Part shown: one piece after another, positions 59,704 through 64,000 of the stretch
How the letters are laid out: each line of letters begins with the position of its first letter
Numbering within the stretch: position 1 is the first letter of the stretch
Source: Ciceribacter lividus
GTDB lineage: Bacteria; Pseudomonadota; Alphaproteobacteria; Rhizobiales; Rhizobiaceae
Direction: 5' to 3'
Assembly: GCF_003337715.1 (NCBI RefSeq)
Contig: NZ_QPIX01000001.1
Location: forward strand, 550,682-614,681
DNA: 64,000 nucleotides
The notes under the pieces: generated by a model
What the model saw: only the letters and a program-made list of their open reading frames with translations
What the model was told of the DNA's origin: nothing
Database searches by the model: none
Translations under genes and position numbers: made by a program

Positions 59704-61005
59704 TCAGCCGAAGACGCGCTTGAAGATCGTGTCGACGTTCTTGGTGTGATAGCCGAGGTCGAACTTTTCGCGGATGTCCTCTTCGGAAAGCGCCTTCCGG
59801 ACATCGGCGTCGGCGAGCAGTTCTTCGAGGAAGTCCGCGCCCTTTTCCCAGACTTTCATGGCATTGCGCTGGACGAGCCGGTAGCTGTCCTCGCGCGACA
59901 CGCCGGCCTGGGTGAGCGCCAGGAGCACGCGCTGGCTCATCACAAGGCCCTTGAACTTGTTCATGTTCTTCAACATGTTCTCGGGATAGATCACGAGCTT
60001 CTCGATGACGCCGGCGAGGCGGTTGAGGGCGAAATCGAGGGTGATCGTCGTATCCGGGCCGATGGCGCGCTCGACGCTCGAATGGCTGATGTCACGCTCG
60101 TGCCAGAGCGCCACGTTTTCCAGCGCCGGCGTCACCGACATGCGCACGAGACGGGCGAGGCCGGTCAGGTTTTCCGTCAGCACCGGGTTGCGCTTGTGCG
60201 GCATGGCCGACGAGCCCTTCTGGCCCGGTGAGAAGAACTCTTCCGCTTCGAGCACTTCCGTGCGCTGCATGTGGCGGATCTCGATCGCGACGTTTTCGAT
60301 CGAGGAGGCGATGACGCCGAGGGTGGCAAAGAACATCGCATGGCGGTCGCGCGGGATGACCTGGGTCGAAATCGGCTCCGGCTTCAGGCCGAGTTTTTCG
60401 CAGACATGTTCCTCGACGCGCGGATCGATGTTGGCAAAGGTGCCGACGGCGCCGGAGATGGCACCGGTCGCGACTTCGGCGCGTGCCGCCTCGAGGCGCG
60501 CGCGGTTGCGGCTCATCTCGGCATAGAAGCGCGCGAAGGTGAGGCCCATCGTCGTCGGTTCGGCATGGATGCCGTGGCTGCGGCCGATGCGGATCGTATC
60601 CTTGTGCTCGAAAGCGCGCGTCTTCAGCGCGGCGAGAACGCGGTCCATGTCAGCCAGCAGGATGTCGGCGGCGCGTACGAGCTGGATGTTGAAGGTCGTG
60701 TCGAGCACGTCCGACGAGGTCATGCCCTGGTGGATGAAGCGGCTGTCCGGGCCGACGAATTCGGCAAGATGGGTGAGGAAAGCGATGACGTCATGCTTGG
60801 TGACGGCCTCGATCTCGTCGATGCGGGCGACGTCGAACTCCGCCGCGCCACCCTTCTCCCAGATGGTCTTCGCCGCTTCCTTCGGGATCACGCCGATCTC
60901 GGCGAGCGCGTCGCAAGCGTGGGCCTCGATCTCGAACCAGATGCGGAACTTGGTTTCGGGCGACCAGACGGCGACCATTTCGGGCCGGGAGTAGCGGGGG
61001 ATCAT
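59704..61005 (-). CDS. purB: Adenylosuccinate lyase
   Basis: Acts twice in purine synthesis, on SAICAR and on adenylosuccinate, releasing fumarate. 433 aa, fumarase/aspartase superfamily, with signature GSSAMPHKRNPVL (catalytic Ser loop) near 262-275, IGRSHGIHAEPTTMG, QGMTSSDVLDTTF, and C-terminal SYRLVQRNAMKVWEKG. ATG 61005 (MIPRYSRPEM). Last gene of the rpe-DUF2259-membrane protein-purB run; terminator follows. Confidence 0.98.
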   Translation of the reverse strand: MIPRYSRPEMVAVWSPETKFRIWFEIEAHACDALAEIGVIPKEAAKTIWEKGGAAEFDVARIDEIEAVTKHDVIAFLTHLAEFVGPDSRFIHQGMTSSDVLDTTFNIQLVRAADILLADMDRVLAALKTRAFEHKDTIRIGRSHGIHAEPTTMGLTFARFYAEMSRNRARLEAARAEVATGAISGAVGTFANIDPRVEEHVCEKLGLKPEPISTQVIPRDRHAMFFATLGVIASSIENVAIEIRHMQRTEVLEAEEFFSPGQKGSSAMPHKRNPVLTENLTGLARLVRMSVTPALENVALWHERDISHSSVERAIGPDTTITLDFALNRLAGVIEKLVIYPENMLKNMNKFKGLVMSQRVLLALTQAGVSREDSYRLVQRNAMKVWEKGADFLEELLADADVRKALSEEDIREKFDLGYHTKNVDTIFKRVFG

Positions 61006-61066
61006 AGGCCTATCTTTCCTGGAAAGCTGCGGGATGGCGTCGCTTTAGCAAAGACTGCCGGCAATC

Positions 61067-61588
61067 TCAACGGTTGCGGCGCGCCAGCAGGAGGCTTGCC
61101 GTGACGAGGAACAGGAGTCCGAACGGCAGGAAGAGGCGCAAGCCCAGGACACTGAACTGGAAAATGGCCGAGGCGGAGGTGAACACGAACTGAAACGCCC
61201 ATATCCTGGTGCCGAACGGCGCATGCCACTGTGCGTAGAAGCTGCGGTACTGCATGGCGAAGAGAAAGGCCGTAAACGCGACCGTACCGACGGATAGAAA
61301 CAGGAATCCGGCGGCAAAGCGCGTCTCCACCGGGCGGTTGAGGCTGAAGAAGCGGGTGACGGGCACGGCGGTCAGCCATCCGAGCATGCCGCCGCCCAGA
61401 AAGAGCAGGAGCAACTGGTCGCGGTGCGCGTAGGGTGTCCAGTGCAGCATCCACATCGCGAGCAGGCAGGAAAGCGCCATGACCGCGCCCCAGACCAGCG
61501 CGCCGAGAAGCCAAAGGCCGGCAGACGGAATGCTGGCGGCGAGGCGGGCACGCAGGTTGAGCGGCGAGGAGCGGGAGGCCTGGAGCAT
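61067..61588 (-). CDS. Four-helix membrane protein of unknown function
   Basis: 173 aa with four predicted transmembrane segments (AGLWLLGALVWGAVMALSCLL; LLLLFLGGGMLGWLTAVPV; FAAGFLFLSVGTVAFTAFLF; LFLPFGLLFLVTASLLLA) and a cytosolic Arg-rich end. No family recognised. It starts one base after the DUF2259 gene's stop, and the purB start follows 61 bases after its own stop, so it probably belongs to the rpe-purB transcript. Confidence 0.82.
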   Translation of the reverse strand: MLQASRSSPLNLRARLAASIPSAGLWLLGALVWGAVMALSCLLAMWMLHWTPYAHRDQLLLLFLGGGMLGWLTAVPVTRFFSLNRPVETRFAAGFLFLSVGTVAFTAFLFAMQYRSFYAQWHAPFGTRIWAFQFVFTSASAIFQFSVLGLRLFLPFGLLFLVTASLLLARRNR

Positions 61589-61589
61589 T

Positions 61590-62324
61590 TCAGGGATGCA
61601 CCGGCACGGCGATCCAGCGTCCGTCGCGGCCCTCGAAGCCGAAGCTCAGCACGAGGACCAGCGCCATGTGGACGGGAGGTGCTCCCGGCGGCGTATGGGT
61701 CACCACACCGGCGAGACGATAACCGGTCGCGCAATTGCGGCTCGCAGGCAGGTGGTCGTCTTCATGGACCAGGTCGTCTAAGGCAGCGCCGTCGCGCTCT
61801 GTCAGTCGCAGCCGGAAGCCCCTGACCTCCTCGACGATGTCCTTGCAGGCCGGCGGCGAGGGAAGTGCGTATTCCTCCAGCACCAGCGCATAGGGCTTGC
61901 CGAAGGGTGGGTCGCTGGGGAAGGGCAGATACCGAAGCCGATGTGGGTCGGAGTCGACTTCCGTCATCGGGTTGAAGGTGACGACCTGCCCGGGTTCATC
62001 GGCAAGACCATTGCTTTCGATGAGTGGGGACGCCTTCTTCGCCGCTTCGGCACGGGCGGCCCCGAGGCCTGCCTGCTCGTCGTCGATCCGCACGCGGATC
62101 GGCGTTCCGGAGAGGTAGGCGTCCTTTACCGTGTCGAGAAAGTAGATGTTCGAATAGGGAAAGCCGGACCCGTCCTGGATGCCGTATTCCTCGAAGGCGT
62201 AGACCTTGCCGTCGCCGGAGAAGCCGATCGACCGGAAGCCGGCGATGTCGCCGGCCGCAGCGGATGTCGCGGCGAGCGCGAAACCGGCCGTCAGTCCTGC
62301 AAGCGATCCCCACAATCCCTTCAA
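61590..62324 (-). CDS. Secreted DUF2259 protein
   Basis: 244 aa. Signal peptide ([18 protein letters not shown]), then [41 protein letters not shown], the DUF2259 hallmark. Two Cys residues (in PACKDIV and RNCATGY) may pair. Predicted periplasmic; role unknown. TTG start at 62324 overlaps the rpe stop (TTGA), so it is translated after rpe. Confidence 0.88.
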   Translation of the reverse strand: MKGLWGSLAGLTAGFALAATSAAAGDIAGFRSIGFSGDGKVYAFEEYGIQDGSGFPYSNIYFLDTVKDAYLSGTPIRVRIDDEQAGLGAARAEAAKKASPLIESNGLADEPGQVVTFNPMTEVDSDPHRLRYLPFPSDPPFGKPYALVLEEYALPSPPACKDIVEEVRGFRLRLTERDGAALDDLVHEDDHLPASRNCATGYRLAGVVTHTPPGAPPVHMALVLVLSFGFEGRDGRWIAVPVHP

Positions 62325-62998
62325 CGACGTCCCTCTTCGGCAGCCTTCTTCAGACTGTCGACGGTTTTGCGGTAGTCGTCAACGCCTTCGCCCTTGTAGA
62401 TTGCCGAGCCTGCGACCAGCACGTTGGCGCCGGCAGAGGTGACGAGCGGGGCGGTGGTCGCGGTAATCCCGCCGTCCACCTGGAGCATGATCGGGCGATC
62501 GCCGATCATCCGGTTCGCCTGGGCAATCTTCTCGACCATGGCAGGGATGAACTTCTGCCCACCGAAGCCGGGATTGACGCTCATGATCAGGAGCAGGTCG
62601 ATGTCGTCGAGCACATGTTCGAGAACCGAGACCGGGGTCGCCGGGTTGAGCGATACGCCGGCCTTCTTGCCGAGCGCCCGGATGGTCTGCAGCGAGCGGT
62701 GCAGGTGCGGGCCGGCCTCGGCATGAACGGTGATGTAGTCGCAGCCGGCCTCGGCAAAGGCCTCAAGATAGGGGTCGGCGGGCGCGATCATCAGGTGGCA
62801 GTCGAAGACGGCCTTCGTGTAGGGACGGAGCGCCTTGACCACCGCCGGGCCGAAGGTGATGTTCGGCACGAAGTGGCCATCCATCACGTCGAGGTGGATC
62901 CAGTCTGCGCCCGCGTCCACGACGTCGGCGACTTCCTGGCCGAGCTTCGCGAAATTGGAGGCGAGGATCGAAGGGGCGATCAGCAACGGGCGGGTCAT
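62321..62998 (-). CDS. rpe: Ribulose-phosphate 3-epimerase
   Basis: Interconverts ribulose 5-phosphate and xylulose 5-phosphate (pentose phosphate pathway; Calvin cycle where present). TIM barrel, 225 aa: [33 protein letters not shown] (metal His/Asp), [19 protein letters not shown], and [17 protein letters not shown] 62998 ([10 protein letters not shown]) starts the family core; the frame is open to 63070. Confidence 0.97.
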   Translation of the reverse strand: MTRPLLIAPSILASNFAKLGQEVADVVDAGADWIHLDVMDGHFVPNITFGPAVVKALRPYTKAVFDCHLMIAPADPYLEAFAEAGCDYITVHAEAGPHLHRSLQTIRALGKKAGVSLNPATPVSVLEHVLDDIDLLLIMSVNPGFGGQKFIPAMVEKIAQANRMIGDRPIMLQVDGGITATTAPLVTSAGANVLVAGSAIYKGEGVDDYRKTVDSLKKAAEEGRR

Positions 62999-63142
62999 GG
63001 GCTCTTTCCTTGTCGGCGGTGACTTTGGCGTGGCCTTAACATTGCGGGCCGGGCGCGGCAACCGTACCAAGGGCGAGGATGGCGAGCCACTTGACGTTGC
63101 CCGCTTGCCGGGCCATCCCTGCGATGGTTGACGGAGGAGAGC

Positions 63143-63898
63143 ATGAAGCGGTTTGCGATCATCACCGGTGGTAGTTCAGGTATCGGCCGGCACCTGGTGT
63201 CGGCCTTTGTCGCGGAGGGCTATGACGTCGCCTTCAGCCATCTCGGGGCCGCCGAGGACGCCGAGGCGACGGTTGCCGCCGCCTCCGGCTGCGGGCGGGT
63301 CATGGCCGCGGCCTGCGACGTCGGTGATGCCGTGGCTGTGGAACGTTTCGTTGCCGAAGCCGAGAAATGGGCGGGGCAGGCACCTGACGTGCTCGTCAAC
63401 AATGCCGGCATCCAGACCTGGTCGCCGCTGCTCGAATTGTCCGAGGAGCGGTGGGACGCCGTTATCCGCACCAATCTCAAGGGCACATTCCTGAACACGC
63501 AGATCGTCGCCCGGCACATGGTCAGCGCCGGCAAGGGCGGCTCGATCGTCAACATCGGCTCCGGCTGCAACAAGCACGCCTTCCCACGGCTTGTCGACTA
63601 CACGGCTTCGAAGGGCGGGGTCGAACAGTTCACCAAGGTCGCGGCGGTCGAACTCGGGCCGAGCGGTATCCGGGTCAACTGCGTCGCGCCGGGCGCTATC
63701 GAGACCGAGCGGACCAAGGCGGAGGCGCCGGACTACGCCGAGACATGGGGCGCGGTGACGCCGCTGCGCCGCGTCGGCACGCCTCAGGATGTCGCCGGAC
63801 CGGTCCTGTTTCTTGCAAGCGAGGCAGCCGGCTTCGTGACCGGCCAGACGATATGGGTCGACGGCGGCGTGTTTTCGCAGCCGCAATGGCCGTATTGA
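63143..63898 (+). CDS. Short-chain dehydrogenase/reductase
   Basis: 251 aa Rossmann-fold oxidoreductase. Cofactor loop TGGSSGIG (residues 8-15), [13 protein letters not shown], catalytic Ser in [11 protein letters not shown], and Tyr-x-x-x-Lys in VDYTASKGG; then [17 protein letters not shown]. The structure suggests a 3-oxoacyl-ACP reductase or sugar/glucose dehydrogenase-like enzyme (ends [16 protein letters not shown]); substrate unclear. ATG 63143 has GGAGGAG upstream; TTG 63128 in the same frame is possible. Confidence 0.93.
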   Translation: MKRFAIITGGSSGIGRHLVSAFVAEGYDVAFSHLGAAEDAEATVAAASGCGRVMAAACDVGDAVAVERFVAEAEKWAGQAPDVLVNNAGIQTWSPLLELSEERWDAVIRTNLKGTFLNTQIVARHMVSAGKGGSIVNIGSGCNKHAFPRLVDYTASKGGVEQFTKVAAVELGPSGIRVNCVAPGAIETERTKAEAPDYAETWGAVTPLRRVGTPQDVAGPVLFLASEAAGFVTGQTIWVDGGVFSQPQWPY

Positions 63899-63914
63899 GG
63901 AGTAGGTGGCGGCG

Positions 63915-64000
63915 CTACTGTCCGACGGCGCCGACGGGTACGAAGCGTCCGTCCCGCCACTCCATCAGCACGTAGGGATTGTCGGCCAGTTCGTGGCCGG
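63915..64000 (-). CDS. 3' end of a gene, possibly an ABC transporter substrate-binding protein
   Basis: On the minus strand a frame enters from the right edge and reads GHELADNPYVLMEWRDGRF and then PVGAVGQ before a TAG stop (63915-63917). The LMEWRDGRFVPVG style ending is seen in branched-chain-type substrate-binding proteins. Convergent with the dehydrogenase gene. Only 27 or so residues are visible, so the family call is weak. Confidence 0.5.
   Translation of the reverse strand, partial: GHELADNPYVLMEWRDGRFVPVGAVGQ

Overview
The window is about 64 kb of GC-rich bacterial chromosome with dense coding and short gaps. It looks like a member of the Rhizobiaceae (Sinorhizobium/Ensifer, Rhizobium, Shinella or a close relative). 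The evidence is the gene content and order (cckA, psuG, recA, alaS, icd, trmJ-like, murI, rpsD, purL-bolA-grxD, purC-purS-purQ, purB, rpe), a one-cysteine DksA, a three-part PurL/PurQ/PurS enzyme, a giant growth-pole coiled-coil protein, and a recA operator with the GAAC-N7-GTAC layout described for Rhizobium etli. I cannot name the species. I see no rRNA, tRNA, CRISPR array, insertion sequence, prophage or integrase. This is core chromosome, not a genomic island.

Layout. 1-3.6 kb: an Mla-type phospholipid transport operon (permease cut by the window edge, ATPase, MCE protein, lipoprotein). 3.7-9.3 kb: one 1,879-residue membrane-anchored coiled-coil protein of the GPR/RgsE type, facing a small histidine-phosphotransfer-like protein whose acceptor histidine is missing. 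10-17.7 kb: ferredoxin, a secreted HEXXH protein, folP-folK with no folB between them, a secreted unknown, a YcjF-like/YcjX-like/SixA cluster, dksA. 17.7-25.3 kb: a FliO-like membrane protein divergent from the cell-cycle kinase gene cckA, a pseudouridine catabolism pair (psuG, psuK-like), and recA with its LexA operator. 25.4-36.4 kb: alaS, a diguanylate cyclase, a glutathione transferase, icd, three tandem secreted paralogues, a TrmJ-like methyltransferase, murI, a CorC/TlyC-type membrane protein.

36.5-46.6 kb: a HerA-like ATPase, pepT, a TerC-family protein, rpsD behind a promoter and a leader hairpin, glsA, ttcA, an inositol-phosphatase-family gene, a Bcr/CflA exporter, and grxD and bolA with a small basic ORF between them. 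46.6-57.1 kb: purL, a MocR-type regulator divergent from a DUF1127 gene, a PagL-like outer-membrane protein, the purC-purS-(small unknown)-purQ operon, a DUF1476 protein, a PAS-GGDEF-EAL protein. 57.1-64 kb: an alpha/beta hydrolase, a ferric-reductase-like flavocytochrome, the rpe-DUF2259-membrane protein-purB operon, a short-chain dehydrogenase, and the 3' end of another gene at the window edge.

Recurring themes are de novo purine synthesis (purL, purQ, purS, purC, purB), envelope and polar growth or cell-cycle control (Mla system, GPR-like protein, CckA, MurI), RNA modification (TtcA, TrmJ-like), Fe-S and redox functions (ferredoxin, GrxD, BolA), and c-di-GMP signalling (two GGDEF proteins). 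The least explained items are the Hpt-like protein without its histidine (9767-10150), the three secreted paralogues (31605-33249), the small coiled-coil protein inside the purS-purQ operon (52630-52887), the DUF1127/MocR intergenic repeats (50352-50444) and the missing folB. I found no clearly new multi-gene system. The novelty here is at the level of single genes and regulatory sites.
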